Shown here piece after piece: positions 63,706-64,000 of a stretch of DNA of 64,000 nucleotides. Numbering within the stretch: the first letter of the stretch is position 1; each line of letters begins with the position of its first letter. Under the pieces are notes generated by a model. That model ran no database searches and was not told the origin of the DNA. It saw nothing but the letters and a program-made list of their open reading frames with translations. The DNA is from Myxococcales bacterium. GTDB lineage: Bacteria; Myxococcota_A; Polyangia; Haliangiales; Haliangiaceae. Location of the stretch: assembly GCA_016794525.1 (NCBI GenBank), contig JAEUJY010000118.1:1-64000 (forward strand). Direction: 5' to 3'. A program made the translations under genes and the position numbers.

Positions 63706-64000
63706 ATGACGCGGCGACTGTCCCTGATCGCGCTGTGCCTCGCGCTCGCCACCACCGTCGACGCGCGGCCGCGCCCGAAGCCGGTCAAGGTCCAGACCAG
63801 CATCCGCGGCGCGACCCAGATGGCCGTCGCGCCGTGGGGGCTGACCGCGCAAGGCCACGGGATGTTGCGCATCCTGCCGCTGGGCAAGAAGACCTGGCAG
63901 ACCGTCCGCCAGGTCAAGGGCGACAGCCTGTACCGCCACGCCCACGACGATCGCGGCCGGCTCCTGGCGTGGTGGGAGAAGGAGCCCTACTTCCACCTCT
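63706..64000 (+). CDS. exported protein, 3' end outside the window
   Basis: The frame stays open to the window edge. From ATG 63706 the product begins MTRRLSLIALCLALATTVDA, a clear signal peptide, followed by a basic Pro/Lys stretch and short beta strands (TQMAVAPWGLTAQGHG, LLAWWEKEP). This looks like the beginning of a repeat-type beta protein such as a propeller, but too little is visible. Two more in-frame ATG codons at 63694 and 63697 add up to four residues. No family recognised. Confidence 0.7.
   Translation, partial: MTRRLSLIALCLALATTVDARPRPKPVKVQTSIRGATQMAVAPWGLTAQGHGMLRILPLGKKTWQTVRQVKGDSLYRHAHDDRGRLLAWWEKEPYFHL

Overview
The window is very G+C-rich bacterial chromosome. The codon use, the many exported lipoproteins with Asp/Ala-rich stretches just after the lipobox, and the gene content (DUF4157, DUF6519, DUF3570/DUF4266, PilZ-receiver and zinc-ribbon/coiled-coil proteins) suggest a myxobacterium-like deltaproteobacterium, perhaps near Haliangium/Kofleria. 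That placement is inference; there is no rRNA gene to test it. I saw no rRNA, tRNA, CRISPR array or insertion sequence.

Layout. (1) 1-3707, plus strand: a translationally coupled operon of a truncated OmpA/peptidoglycan-binding-like protein, two unknown proteins and a GH18-like hydrolase. (2) 3759-14816: two short-chain dehydrogenase-type genes, an orphan protein with a Cys/His/Asp arrangement (possible effector), MFS exporter plus peptide deformylase, a lipoprotein, htpG, and an operon pairing a five-haem cytochrome with a DUF4266 lipoprotein and a DUF3570 outer-membrane barrel. (3) 14301-17677: HxlR regulator divergent from a molybdopterin oxidoreductase, then a Nudix hydrolase. (4) 17791-22342: PP2C phosphatase, protein kinase with zinc ribbon, nicotinamidase-like hydrolase and a vWA protein, a variant of the TerY-P signalling triad. 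(5) 22353-24026: FKBP isomerase, a decayed gene copy and a lipoprotein. (6) 24195-32406, minus strand: lipoprotein, a 2242-residue protein with two DUF4157 metalloprotease-like domains and a C-terminal His-His segment, and another lipoprotein, tightly coupled. (7) 32818-57179, minus strand: an extracellular contractile injection system (eCIS) locus of 19 mostly overlapping genes. (8) 57493-64000: DUF5995 protein, receiver-PilZ-STAS-like regulator, zinc-ribbon/coiled-coil membrane protein, amidohydrolase lipoprotein, YbjN-like protein and a truncated exported protein.

How it works together. The eCIS locus encodes sheath, inner tube, baseplate hub chaperone, terminator/cap (DUF4255), AAA+ ATPase, hub proteins (CIS_tube and LysM-type), a spike split into gp27-like and gp5-OB genes, gp25, two large baseplate proteins, a P2 gpI-type protein and a large DUF6519 beta-helix protein that may be the fibre. 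The large double-DUF4157 protein directly downstream is the obvious candidate cargo. Gene 5603-6751 and the operon at 1-3707 are weaker candidates for associated factors. No PAAR tip or long coiled-coil tape-measure gene is visible in the locus.

The most notable points are the two-domain DUF4157 protein between lipoprotein genes, the direct-repeat gene copies (one intact, one decayed) that flank this cassette, the nicotinamidase-containing kinase/phosphatase/vWA module, and a possible porin-cytochrome electron conduit.
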